Source: Epiperipatus broadwayi (lineage: Eukaryota; Onychophora; Udeonychophora; Euonychophora; Peripatidae). Taken from it: a stretch of 64,000 nucleotides of DNA. The DNA lies in NCBI GenBank assembly GCA_028023455.1, contig JAQFVV010012400.1, forward strand, positions 18,161,490-18,225,489. Direction: 5' to 3'. A program made the position numbers and the translations under genes. Numbering within the stretch: the first letter of the stretch is position 1; each line of letters opens with the position of its first letter. The notes below the pieces were generated by a model. It saw only the letters and a program-made list of their open reading frames with translations. It searched no databases and was not told the DNA's origin. Positions 37,145 to 49,929 of this stretch are shown here, piece by piece.

Positions 37145-39360
37145 TAGTTTATTAATTAAGATGCTACTACTAATTAAATAACTCTATTGAATGCACAACA
37201 AACTGATTTTGTGTGTGCTGAAAATCAGATATATTAATCTTTAACTTAAATTAAAGTTTATATCTGTGCTAGAGAAAATCTCTAGTTTAATAAATTATTA
37301 GTAATAATCATTATGGGTTTATCAAAAAGTTAACAACATAAAAGTAGGGAGTGGAGTAAATTGATGCTTGAAAATAAAAATGAGACAATTTGCTCTACAT
37401 AAATACTCTTCATGTAATAAAGATAAGTATGAGAGATGATGACTTGGCCCAACTGATGAGTGCTGGTTCGCATGAAATGCATCTTGGGGGTTATTTGTCT
37501 TTTATTGTATCTTTATTTATATGAAATTATTTATGAAATAAAAAAGAATGGAGAAATATGGATGTTGTCGAATCTATAATGTGCCGGTCAAAATCGTGTA
37601 TTCATTCAACAAGACCAATAATCCAAGCAAAAGTACCTTGAATCCAACCTTGCACAAGATACATATGTCAGGTACAAGGATGAATCCTAATCTATTTGCC
37701 TAAACTATTGCCTCTCTGACTAATGGATAACATTTGTGATGACACTAGCAGTGCTTGGTTTTATTCCGTCCCAGCTGGAGGTCATGGTTCACATAGAGAC
37801 TCAAAATAATAATGGGTTTATATGAAAAATCAATGATTTAATGGATTCTGACGATTGCAGAATGGTACAGGTATGATTTGATCGATTACTAATGGTTTGA
37901 ACCATAATAATGATAATTCTTCATGGCAACATTACAAAGAATTGAATTTAGATCAAAGAAATATTTAAATAAATAGAGTAATTAACCTTAGAGATTGGGT
38001 GTGATGACAAACTAAGCTTATTTAAATGACAATATTATAGGAATTTATTAAAGAATTTAGTACAAAATAAGTTAAGTCTTTGTTTATACAACTTGGTGAT
38101 TTTATTTAATTCGTTTTGATGCGGCTTTGACAAACAATGTAAAAGTTTGTTAATTGGTCGGCCAAAAACCAATCAGCAATAAAATGTTATTAGCCCTCTT
38201 TGAACGATTACAAATCTATTTTATATATATTACAAGATATGAAAGATATGCATTTAAAATACTATTACATTTAAAATCATTTGTATATAATGAGTGTGGG
38301 AAGCAAAATAGTTCTTAAATAAATAATTGACAATTATACAGTCAGATTTAATTAATTACGAAATTTGTTTGTGAAGGACGTGCCATCATGGCAGAGAACA
38401 TTTCATGTTTGCTAAATAAAGATATAAAATGATGAAGAAGGCAATATGCTATTATAGATTACAACAAAAATAAATGAGGTCTGTTATGGACCTCTGGGTG
38501 GCTTTGCTAAAGAAGTTCCTGATATGCACAGGAGATAAGAGAAATGTTAGCCCTCCAGCCAAAGCATGTCTCTAAATAATCATAATAATATTTTGATGTG
38601 CATACACATCTTAATGGCAATGCTCAAAAAGATCCCTGAGTATGAACTATGTCTACTTTGAGGGAGTGTAAAAGGTTGGACTGGTCAGATTCCGAAGGTC
38701 CTAAGAGGTTGGTAGCAAAGCAAGAATAGCAATAATAAAGAAGTGGTTGTAACTATAAATACACAATGCCTTAGACATTGAAGCAGTCGGATCTGAGTTC
38801 GATCCTAGCTTCATGTTATTTAGTCGTAAATTCATTTCAAACCCTAATACTAACCTTAAATTTCCGATGCAATGGGGCTTTATACGTTCAATCCACGCTA
38901 ATTTCCATAATGAATAACTTATTTCAAATGCGTAGCAAAATTAATTAGTTTAGTTTAAAATTGATCAATTCTCTAAATAAATTCATGATAAAATATTCAT
39001 GAATTTTATATATATATTAAATTGCGTGGATTGTGCGTATATATATTTGTAAATATTAAATATATATAATTGTTCGAAAGTTTCATTGCGTCGGGAATAC
39101 TTGTTTTTTTTTCACCTTTAAATAATTTGTAAAGTTTCGGTGATTAAAAGCTACATTCCTTCGATAAGCTTTAAAATTCTTAAAAACAATAGTAAAGCTT
39201 TATGAATTGGAAAAAGATAAGGATTCATTTTTCTAATTAAATCATTTTCAGATTTTAAGAATTCATTTTCAATTAGAGAAGGAATTCAAGCTAATTAGTT
39301 TGAAAGCCTTATCGAGGGAATGTATTTGAAAACAACTAATTATAAAAAAAACACATTGAT
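37145..39360. other. Intronic DNA with dispersed-repeat blocks
   Basis: About 37610-37730 is the partner of 29940-30110 (inverted). A B-box-like gagttcgatcc at 38795-38805 hints at a tRNA-derived SINE remnant, but no convincing A box or tail was found. No ORF is recognised. Confidence 0.35.
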
Positions 39361-39397
39361 AATAAAATGAGCGCTAGCCGGAGGCATCAGTGAACAG

Positions 39398-39480
39398 TAT
39401 ATATAGCCCTGAAAAGTCAGGAAAAAGGCTAGTCTTTGTTGTAAAGTAGTACAGTGAACTCTGTGCGTGTTAAATTGTAT
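39398..39480 (+). promoter_or_regulatory. TATA-box-like motif, probably of an LTR
   Basis: TATATATAGCCC follows a G/C-richer segment (gagcgctagccggaggcatc). About 30 bp downstream is ggctagtctttgttgtaaag, and then agtgaactctgtgcgtg. This arrangement resembles the U3/R junction of a retrotransposon LTR. No matching second LTR or coding region is identified nearby; a Gypsy pol scrap lies 4 kb downstream. Confidence 0.3.
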
Positions 39481-42400
39481 TCATCATGATAGAGGGCTAG
39501 AACATCAGGAATCTGGCTACGGTTCCATGAAGTCCCTAGAAATCTTCAATGGTGCTGCTGAATCTTTCCGGACCGATCAGACTGCTAACATCATGAAAAG
39601 CTACTAAAAATGCTGTTCCAATAATCAACCAAATGGTGCCTACGTTTCACCGACTTGGATGTGTAACTTAAGAACCTAGCACGGAAGGGTAATATATTTC
39701 TCATGAACTCTAAACTCTCTGGCCAGTTCGAACTTTATTTTACACTCCTTTTTAAGAGCTCTTTATTCTCTAATGTAAAAATCTTTCTAACATCTTTTAT
39801 TTACGCTATTGTAAATCTATATTTTAATTCTTTAATCTCTGGTCTTTAAACTTTTCTCTTCTTACTTGGCGGTTCAGTTAATATATATATTTGTGTGCTT
39901 TATTAATGTTCGTTTATTTAAAATTATATGCCAATAATCTCTCGACTCGATGAGCTCCTTTGTTCTATTTGCCTCACGCAAATAATATATTAATTTTAAA
40001 TAGTAATTCTCGCCCATTAGAACTAAATTTATAAGTTCTATCAATCATCGAGTCGAAAGAAAATATTACATGTTTATGATTTTTATAATTGGCTAATAAT
40101 AAACTATTAGCTCCGTTTTTCACCTATGTCCCCAGCTCCTAAGTTACAAGTGTTTATATATATTCATATAATGTTAAAATGGTATTTTCTTGCTTCACTA
40201 ATGTTGATTTATTTATCCATATATATATTTAAAATGTTTTTGCAAAAGGGTCGATAAAGGGTTAAATATATTTTAATTCAACTTTTGTTAGTTTGTATTA
40301 ATATTCAGGAAGTGCACGATAATTAGGGCATAATTAATATAGTTTATAAATGTTTTAAAATAGTTCGATAAAAGCTCGTTTGACTTTAATTAATTGGTCA
40401 AGTCATCACGTAGAGCATTCTACATGGGTTTTATTTTTCAACGATGACTATCAAGTCATCATCATTGAACGTTGCTGACGCAGGGCAATCTTCCGCTCCG
40501 TTAGGCTGGTCGGTGATCATATTCTCTTATTTAAATTTCTCAAGGAAGAAAGTACTTCCTTTCGTATTCATTAGTCAAAGGGCGTAAGACTTGTTAGATG
40601 CAAGCCGCCATAGGACTTCGATCATCGACTAGCGATCGTATTTCAATTTTCCTCTCTGTCTCGTAAGCCGTCAGTACCGTTGCATCTTTGTTCCGGTAAA
40701 ACCCTCTCCATGCTCGTAATTCGTGATGAAGTGATTTAAATTAAAGTCGAACAAATTCTCAAATATATTATTAATTAAATAAGTTTCAAATCAATTTTAA
40801 AGTTATGCCCTAAAATACGTATCTTGCTCTTCGTGAATAGATTTTCGAATGTGAAAATAAATATCACATTCCATCGTAATCAAATTAGAGCAATCATTTC
40901 CTTCGTTAATGAATACCTTTATCAGCCTTTATATTTCTTGTTGGGGGCATAGGCAGAGACTTTCAATTTACGTAATACTTGTTGGCATATGATAAGGACC
41001 GCCACTCTTATTATAATTGTAAGATATCTTAAAGACTAGAGGTAACTAATGCATTCTTTATTTTATGAAACAAAACAAATTATTTTTATTAAATATTTTC
41101 TAACATACTTGGTTTTCTTAGTTCATTATTCTTTTTATAATTATTTAAATGTTAATACCCGCTGTCTGTGTTGGCAACCCGAACATACATATGATTCAAT
41201 TTATAAAATTATTCAAAGTATATAAATTCTTAGATATTAGTGTTACTCAGGAGTCTCTAGTCCTCACCAACCGTTGAGCTAGTTCTTGGCGCATGGCACT
41301 GTGCCGTCGATTTCTGCTATCTGAGCTGTTGAGTTGGGTTTGAATTCAGTTTTGGTTCAGCTGAGTTTGAATCCGATTTGACTTGCGGTGGTGGTGGGTT
41401 TCGACCGGTACAACGTATATAGATAGATAGTGTATCATTAACAAAATAATAAATCCTGATTAAAATTATTGGCTCCCTGATATAATATAAAGTCCCAGAA
41501 ACGTTAGGTCATTAATGAATGAAACATAAATATAATATATATATAAAAAAAAGAATTAACTAAAATATAAATTGTTTATCATACTTCACAAATATTTCAT
41601 TTATTAATAAGTTCTTAAATAATTTCAAAGATTACAAAATAAGTCTGTTTTAATTAACATAGACGGGCATTAAATATCAAACTAATAAATTGTAAATCAT
41701 AATTTTAATATTTTCTGACAAATAAAATATATGTATGAAAGATATATACTGATAAAATTCTATGATAAATTTTACTTAATTGATTCACTAAAATTATTTA
41801 TTCTTTCAGAAATAATTACAGGGCTATTTTAAATTGGAGGTAATAGTAAGATACTTTTAAAATAATTTCAATCATTCAAATAAATATATATATGAGGTAC
41901 AAAACTAAATGAGTTTTCTATTAATTAATTTACGGAAGGAAGTCTTGTAATGATTTTTAAATTAAAAAAAAAAATAACAGGGGGAGGATTTAAAGTTAAT
42001 AGCTCATTGAATTTTGTAGTTGGCCATTTCAGTAAGTCAAATAATCTAAACAAACCGACAAAAATTAATTTAATTTGCCGCATCAAAATAATGTAAAATT
42101 TTATAAGAATTGATATTTTAAATTGAATAAAATTAAAAGACGCATTTTAAACCAAGCCGTATAAACATTACACAGATATATAAAATATATAAATTAATAT
42201 TGATTTAAACAAGTGAAATAAAATCAGTGGCTTGCAGCAAATAGGAGATTATAATAATATACCTATTGGAAGATGTTTCACGGCTTTACAGAGGCAGTTA
42301 CAGTCAGAGTATTAGCAGTTTTACTTGACACAGACAGGCTCTGGCTAGATGTTGACAGCACTGGATGGCATTTATGAGCTGGTGAGACAGCTCTGGGAAG

Positions 42401-43541
42401 CACGGTCGATCTTTTAGCCAGCCATTCTTTTAGGCACGATGTCTTGTATATAGATTAATCACTTCTCTTCAGTAAACTCAACAATAATCATTCTTATCAA
42501 ATTTTCCACTATTTATGTGTTCTGATCTTTATCTATAGGATTAAATCTACACTGACCTCCACCAATTGTAATTGCTCTAAGCAGTTCTCGGAGGTTGGTG
42601 CCTGCTTTGGAGGGAAATTATAATCTTACATGCCCCAAGGGTTGATTTCCTAATTACAAAACAACAAGCATATTAAGTTTATCAGTCATTGTACTAACAA
42701 AATCTATTTAATTAAGGTTTAGATTAACAAAAATGTAGATTTTATTCAGAAAAATTTTAGGAATTTGGTACAATGACTTTCAAACTGATATTTGACATAA
42801 ACTTAAATAGCAATTTACAAAATATAATTGATCCTTTAATGTACATTTATCAAAAGATAAATATAAAATGTTACCAACTGATTAATTTAAGAAAAGTGAA
42901 CTTTACTGAAGAATTTAAAATATTTGTAACATTTTATAGATATCTAGGATGCAATTACATATAAATGCCAATTTAATACAATCAACATAGTATACATTTT
43001 TACAAATATTATAAATAAATAAACTATTATAAAAGGTTAGTTAATCATAAAATACAAATTAATCAAAAGATTATAATAATTATAAATATACTACCACCTA
43101 ATATGAGATGGGTGTCAGTTAATAAGGATTGGGCTCAAACCCAGACTAGTGCTGATGATATTGGCACTAGGTGAAGCAAAAATATGTACTATATTTCCAG
43201 CTTCAATAAAAAAGTTTTCTTATTATTTTATTTATATATATATCAATGTTTTTAAATGATTTTATAATTTATCAAATATGTAACATTAAAAATTAAATCT
43301 ACTTCATGGAGCAAATGCTAAGATAATTTACAAGTCAGATCCCTAAAGGATCATTTTAAATACACTTGTAAATAATGTTTACTTTTTTTATATATTAATG
43401 CCAATTTATTTTGCCAGATAAAAGATTATTGTTTAATCTGACAAAATAGATTGTCATGATTCTTTTAACTGGAAAAATAGATTACCATTTGATATTTAAA
43501 AAGGTAGACTTTATTTAGTAGGAGAGTGATTACTGATTATC
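39481..43541. other. Mixed-composition intronic DNA, probably old LTR-retrotransposon material
   Basis: No coding frame above 63 codons. The composition at 39.5-41.4 kb and 42.2-42.65 kb is less A+T-rich than typical intron. An inverted pair (ctcgactcgatgag at about 39942, catcgagtcgaaag at about 40047) could form a stem. A short TAGATAGATAG run lies at about 41420. LTR ends could not be fixed. Confidence 0.35.
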
Positions 43542-43982
43542 ATGGCATTCAAATATCACTTTTGGGTCAAACAGGAGTTAAAGTATTTGCTTCTTGTTGT
43601 GACTTCTGATAAGCACAGTAATTTACCAGGTCATGACTGGTTCAACCACTTGGGCTTTACAATGATTAAAGTGAACCAACCCACAAAAATAAAATCAAAA
43701 GGAGTCTATCCAAAAGTGATTGATGATAAACTGAGTTTTAATTGTAAGACAATCCATGAAAATAAAAGTGCTAAAATATGGATAGATACTCAAGTCTTAT
43801 GCAGTATGTTCAAGAGAATCACCAAATGGTTTCCAGCAATTATAATCAAATTAAAAGGATTGCAAACAGTGATGGTTCACACAGCAGATAGTCAGCAATA
43901 TCACAGGCACAGAAACCAGAGATGGTTGAACTATAAGTCGCAAGCCAACATTGAAGAGTCACTAACCAATAGTGAAGGATAA
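43542..43982 (+). pseudogene. Internally deleted Ty3/Gypsy pol remnant
   Basis: This 146-codon frame begins with a segment like the protease-to-RT boundary of Gypsy polyproteins (LLLVVTSDKHSNLPGHDWF, then IKVNQ). It changes at about residue 80 to one resembling the C-terminus of integrase, with a GPY/F-like module: KWFPAIIIKLKG, VMVHTADSQQYHRHRNQ. The RT, RNase H and most of integrase are missing, so a large internal deletion has brought the two ends together while leaving an open frame. It is inactive. The call rests on pattern resemblance, not alignment. Confidence 0.65.
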
Positions 43983-44235
43983 CCAGTCAATAGTGAAGAG
44001 TGACCATCCCAAGATGAAGAGTAATATATTCAGATTAGTTTGTTCCATGAAATAGATATATGCATATAAATCAGTAAAAGAATCTATGACATAACAAGTA
44101 TAAAACCATAAAACATTAACTGTTGGAAAGTTAAAATATGGTGTAGACAGCAAAACTATTATTTCAATGATTACCATCACTTTTGCATTAAGCTCAAAAA
44201 TTTTCAATGACAATTCAATAGATCCATATATATAT

Positions 44236-46384
44236 TGTAACGATCCGGAGAATTACTTAAACGTATCTCCACTACAGGGCGCCATCTAGGCATTTGAACC
44301 TAGAAAAATTTATAAAGTAGGCAGATACGTAAGTAAAAAAAAAATTTTTTTTTTTTAAATATTTTGGTTCCGGTCGTTAGCCCATGTCACTAGCTCAGTG
44401 GAATAGCAGAGATTAAATAATATAATCTAAGAGTATATAAAAAAAGAATAAAATAAGCCACTGCCAGTAATTAGCATACAAACATTTATTTATGCACATA
44501 TATATATATAAGATTGAAAATTGTTTTAGTATCAGTTTACACTTTAACATTTAACATTATTTTTAACTTTACTTTAGATTTTAATTTCTATTATATTATA
44601 AGCTTACATTTTAATTAAGTTCGCACAGATGGAATTATGAAAATTTGTTTTAATAATGTTGAGTATAGATCGGTTACATAGATTACAATGGTTAAAAACA
44701 TTTCAAAATAAACATAAACGATCAAAATATAAAATCATTGATACTGACAATTGCAGAGGGAAATTTATAAGTAACCCAATAGTATTCACCATAAGATACT
44801 TGCATTGTCACCAATAACTTAAAAGACATCCGAATAAATACATTTTAGATACTCACCATAAGGTATCATTATTTATCGAATGTCTATATATTTTGATCAA
44901 ATATGAAATCCAAAACATAATTAACCGATAACGAATCCATGCAAACATCTATAAACAACTTAAATTTAATGCATTTTTATTTAGTGTCGAGTATGAATAG
45001 ACTACATAGATTTGCATTTGAAAATAAACATTCTATCCCTATTTAACCTTAGGCTAAAATTCGTAGTCAAACTGGCATCAATTCATCTGATATATCTATG
45101 TATTCAATGTAATAAAATATGGCAGCACAAAAAGTTAAGAGAAGAAATTGCCTCTCTTCAGATAGGAATATTACATCTATCTGCGAAGAAGAGCAATAAA
45201 ACAAAAAACTCCATAGAAAGGAACTGCGGTATCCGACTTATAATTCCTTCCATAGGCAAACGGAAGTGTGCAGTGTATGAAGCGATTCTGCCCGTAGCGA
45301 ATCAATATTACATCTACTAATTACACCAATATATCCAATCCATTGACCCAATTTAACCACGAAACAAATAACCTAAGATTACCCTCCCCTAATATAACTT
45401 TACAAATCTATACAGCCATTCACGCCCGACTTAAGTTTAACATTTATATAATTTAACTTAACGGAAAACAGAAATCATAATAAAACTTAAAGAACAAAAA
45501 ATAAATAAATGGAAATGATTTTAACTAAAAAAAAAAATATCAAATAACATTATTAATATTAATTTACGTTGGTCAGATAGGATTCTATTTGTATTTTTTA
45601 TATATGGAAAGTTTTTAATTTAATGTTCATAAATTATAAAGTTCTTACGGTTTTTTAAACAGTTCATCTTTATATGTTCCTTGCCGTTTGAACGTGAATT
45701 CCCACGCCATCCTAAAAAGATTGGTATCCATTTAGCCGTTGTTTTATTTATTCATTCGGAGGTTTTTTAGTTTAGTTGGTCCTCAATGTAGAAAACGATA
45801 GTTCATTTCTCTTTCTTTCTTTGGCAAAACTGAAGGGATTGAAGAGTGCGTCTTTTCAATCCCTTCTCCTTCACTTCCGCACTAACACATATCTGTCACA
45901 TCGTAAATAATCAATAACTAATAATTTTCAAACTTGTCCTTTTATATTAATTTGAAGGATTGAATTTACATTACGTCATCGATGCGATGGTCCTTTCGCT
46001 GAGGTCCGATTCCATAGGGATTTCTTTTTATTTGCTAAAAGTTTCTATTGTTTTCCTATCTGACCGATGTTTTTACATTTAAATGCCCAAGGCTGGTTTA
46101 CATTTAACTAATTAAAACAATCATTTCCATTTCTGATTAATTAATGTGTTTTCCAAGATTAAAGATATATTTTTATCTCTAAATCTTTTTAGGTTTTTGT
46201 TTTTAAAATACCTTTCTATTTTTAATAAAGTTTTATTTTAATAATTTTTTTTTTATCTGTGCGATTTATATATACGAGTTTAAGATGATATTTAATTTCA
46301 ATTTTTAATTCTTAAAGAAAATTTTTAAATGCGAACATGTTTAATAATAAAAAAAACAATGTAACGTCGTCTGTACTTGTTACA
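44236..46384 (+). mobile_element. LTR-like 2.15-kb repeat, copy 2
   Basis: The element begins TGTAACGATCCGG and ends CTTGTTACA, so it has TG...CA ends with a short inverted terminus (TGTAAC/GTTACA). It lies between tatat and atata. It aligns throughout with the reverse complement of 16906-18831. Landmarks are ccactacagggcgcc, ttgaacctagaaa, an A/T tract, gctcagtggaatagcagaga, and near 45826-45880 a hairpin whose arms are aagggattgaa / ttcaatccctt. The plus frame at 45012-45320 (102 codons) is only partly preserved in copy 1. Most likely a solo LTR of a long-LTR family or a non-autonomous derivative. Confidence 0.7.
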
Positions 46385-46423
46385 ATATATATATATGTTG
46401 ATACAAAGATTTCCATGTGTTGC

Positions 46424-46577
46424 ATATATAAAAGACATATTTTGTGATATACTCACATTTCGACTTGATCACACAAGTCATCTACTGACTTGTGTGATCA
46501 AGTCAAAATGTTGGTATATCAATATTTAAAATATTTTAACATGGATGAACCCACAAAATATGTCTTTTATATATATA
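46424..46577. mobile_element. Small palindromic (fold-back) element
   Basis: The outer arms atatataaaagacatatttt (46424 onward) and their complement ending at 46577 enclose a near-perfect inner hairpin. The inner arms are tttcgacttgatcacacaag-tca (46458-46480) and tgacttgtgtgatcaagtca-aaa (46486-46508), separated by a 5-base loop. No coding content. It lies 40 bp after the LTR-like repeat. Confidence 0.8.
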
Positions 46578-47099
46578 AGCAAATATATAATTTATTGTGT
46601 GAAAAAGTTGTAACTTATATAAATAAGCACAATAAAATATCTTCAATTAAACTCATTATGAATTAAAGATATTAGATAATATATAATACCCATCTTCCAA
46701 ATTATGAACTGTGATAATATAAGATTCTCAGAACTAATTTGTCATGTTTAGAAAGAGCTTTGAATTTTTGTAGTTACTATTCAGAAATGTTCTTATTTTT
46801 GTTAATAAAAAGTAAAAATGAAACACAAGCAATCAGACTAGTATTTCAGAAGCTCCATCTTCTTATCATCTATTTTAAGTTTAAAACTTCATCTTTCAAT
46901 TACATATTCAATAGTAATTGTATTATGTTATTTAGACATAGAATGTAAAAAAATCTATATTTCAGAATGTGAAAGATTTTAATCCCAAATCAAAACATCC
47001 TATGATATTAAATCACTTTAGTAATCTTTATATTGGTCATGCTATTTAACAAAATAGTCCAGGATATTCTTTTAATACACTGGTAAAACAATATATATA

Positions 47100-47221
47100 T
47101 AATTGAAATAATAAATGTAACGGTTTACAAAGTATTATACACAATCCTTAAATCCGCAGAAGTACTTTCGATTAATTTGTGTATAATAGTTTGTAAACCG
47201 TTAAATTTATTATTTCAATTA
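47100..47221. mobile_element. 122-bp hairpin MITE just upstream of an exon
   Basis: The left arm 47100-47144 (taattgaaataataaatgta ... ttatacacaa) and right arm 47177-47221 are reverse complements over 45 bp with two mismatches, around a 32-base loop. The element ends 60 bp before the exon at 47282, so it occupies the region where a branch point would lie or just upstream of it. Confidence 0.85.
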
Positions 47222-47281
47222 TAATTACAATTTTGTTTTAATTAATGGACATTTTATTTATATTATTTATATATTTTACAG

Positions 47282-47404
47282 GCTAGTATTCTTAGTTCTA
47301 ATATGGGAGCTAAAAGTCAAATGAGTGATGATCGAAGTGGATTTGGTTCTCGTTATCCTCCTTATATTATTCCTCGTGCCAAATATTCTCAAGATGAACG
47401 TTCA
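47282..47404 (+). CDS. Internal exon: cytoplasmic tail
   Basis: The 123-bp exon (41 codons, phase 0 at both ends) lies between an acceptor (tttacag, ending 47281) and a GTAAGT donor (47405). It encodes ASILSSNMGAKSQMSDDRSG followed by a short aromatic/proline stretch (FGSRYPPYIIPRAKYSQDERS). The YPPY and PRAKY segments could be docking sites, but no exact SH3, WW or SH2 consensus can be claimed. The symmetric phase means the exon could be skipped without changing frame. Its donor can pair in frame either with the acceptor at 53284, to continue the long tail, or with the one at 52927, to end the protein. A perfect-looking 45-bp-arm hairpin repeat ends only 60 bp before this exon. Confidence 0.87.
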
Positions 47405-49929
47405 GTAAGTAGATATTTCTAAAATATTTTTTTAGTTCTTAATATATATTTTTTTTTTATTAAAAAAAGGACTAATTCCATTCTTTATTTATATATAAAT
47501 ACATCATGACAATCTACATATCCAACTAATCAGTAACACTATCCATATTAATTACAAAGTGAAGGTGAAATAAAAATTGTTATTACACTATCCAGTATTA
47601 TAAAATCTAAAATTTAAAACTATATAGAAAAATGGTTCTATTTTCTACATATCCAACTAATCAGTAACACTATGTAGGAAAATGGTTCTATTTTCCTTCT
47701 GTTCATCAGAATTATACAGCAAAGCAGGGACTATAAGGATTGGATATTTCAAAAAGTCAAGAATATTACATTAGTAAACTTGATTAATTTTCTAATTTTT
47801 ATTTACAAAGTAACATCAATTTATTTACACATGTAATAACTACAAACAATGCATAATGTTGAACTGGAATTTTTTTATAAACAAATATCACAGTAAACCT
47901 ACACATTCAATTAATAAATAGTGTTATCTAGAATTACAAAATCTGAATTACAAAATAAAGAAATGGGCATATTTTCGATCTGCTCTTCAAAGCTTATAAA
48001 TAGATTACAAATCCATTTGTTTGTGGTTTAGCCTCTATAATACTAAGTAGTTTGCTAATAAGTTGCAAATATAGTTATGTTATTTGTTATAAATAAATTC
48101 CAATTTAGCATTATGCATTGGTTAGATTTGATATATGTCACATTATTTTGATAGGATATTTTTGTTTAAGGTATTAATTCAATTTTAAAAGTTAAACCCA
48201 AATAATGTGCTTATTGTCATCATTGTTGATTCATTCTATAGAATTTGCTTATCACTTGTGATGTTCAATCAGCAACAGCAGCAAATATGTTTCTGATGGT
48301 GCAAGTTTTCTTTTTAAATTTCTAATAATAATTTTTTTTTTATGATATAAGATTTATCAACAACATTTATTTCATAATCTCAGATAATTTATAATAATAG
48401 TATTGTTACCTGATTTTATTTTCATTTGGTTAATGTATGTATCCAAGATCTGTCTCATATGGAAGATCCTAAAAGCATGTGGGTTGCCACATAATCAAAG
48501 TAAGACCTTTATTTCTTAGATGAGAATTGAATCAGTGATTTTTTTCTTACTGCTAAATGTTCTAATATTATATGCAATAATAAACTGTTGCTCAGGTCAT
48601 GTGGCATTAGAGGATTAGAATTCATGGGTTAAGTTTTAATCCAGGAACTTATAGCTTGCAAATCGTTGGCTATAATAACATATTTGTAGTTAAGCCCTGT
48701 ATGACTTGATACAATAAAGTCTGGAGCACAAGGTCTCTGGAGGTCTATCATTTCTTGCTCTAGAACTTTCTATGAACACTTAAGAAATAAACTATTCAAT
48801 TATTATTATTTGTTTCTAAAATAATTTCCCATACTTTTAATAGAAAATGCTGCATCTTCAAAATATTGTCCCTCTAGCACTCACCAGAGATTATTTAGAT
48901 ACAAAGATCAATCTGGATTTTAACCATCAACACTTTATTTAATTGTAACACTGACATATAATCTTGGGATTTGGAATAAGTAGTAAAAAATCAAGTCTCT
49001 CAACTTCTCTACATGTATGCTATTCTCTCCATCTGGTGGAGACCGATATATCATATTACATTCATGATTTGTTCTAAAATCAGTTCACTAGCACTGATCA
49101 ACTCAGTTGAGTTTGGAACATCCTAGCTAAGAATAATGGAAGATAAGCATGTTTGAGAAATTTTTCAGCTATCAGAAAAAAAATTTCAAGCTCCATCCTG
49201 ATTTAAATTCTGTTATGAAAATTTGTGCATTAACTTTGATAGAATAATGCTCATAACAATGAACAATAGCATTATAATAAATAATATTGTCATAGCATAA
49301 TAGTGCAAAAGATGTGAATGGGAAAGAATTTCTTTATCTTACTGTACTCATCAATAAGTAAAATAGAAAACTATTGTCTTATACATATTTGGAAGTCATC
49401 ATAAAATAATTAATATTACTAAAAAAAGGTGACAATTTTTATTTCAGTAGTATGAGAATTAATTATATTCTTTTATATTTTAAGCTAATATCATAAAGAA
49501 AATAGTTTTTATTTATTAATAGGTTTGTATTTATAAAATATTGCTTTAAAAAGTAGACTTTAAATAAAAATGAGAGAAAGTAATTTTTGTTTTTAGCATG
49601 TGCAGATATTAAGAAACAACCATGTTTGATGTGTTTAAATTGACGATGTAGTGACATACAAATTTATTGAAAATATAAGCTTTATCCAATTAGGTAGATG
49701 ATCAGTAATTTACTCAGTCAACACTAGATAGAAATGCAACAAACCTCGTGATCCAGTTTTTGTTTTAAGTCTTTGATTATGTGGTATTAAATCTACTAGA
49801 GATAATCATATAAACCCTAAGATGTTCATAAAATTTGCTAATAGATGTTCAAGTCTTACCTAATTGGAAATGTTAATTGTAGATGTCATTATTAGCTAAT
49901 ACATTACATTTTATTAAAAATACATTGCA
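47405..49929. other. Third intron, proximal part
   Basis: Contains a partial tandem duplication: ctacatatccaactaatcag occurs at 47514 and 47645 (131 bp apart), with ggttctattttc also repeated. A weaker third unit lies near 47890. Otherwise A+T-rich, with no ORF above 64 codons. Confidence 0.5.

Noticed and set aside
38795-38805. tRNA-like B box (gagttcgatcc)
   Set aside because: No matching A box at the right distance and no tail or target duplication; too little to call a SINE.
41257-41410. Possible tRNA-like or SINE unit in a G/C-richer stretch
   Set aside because: Contains gttc/gaatcc-like pieces, but no ordered A and B boxes and no second copy in the window.
45012-45320. 102-codon plus frame in the second LTR-like copy
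   Set aside because: Only part of it is preserved in the first copy, and A+T-rich composition with substitutions at all positions does not indicate coding.
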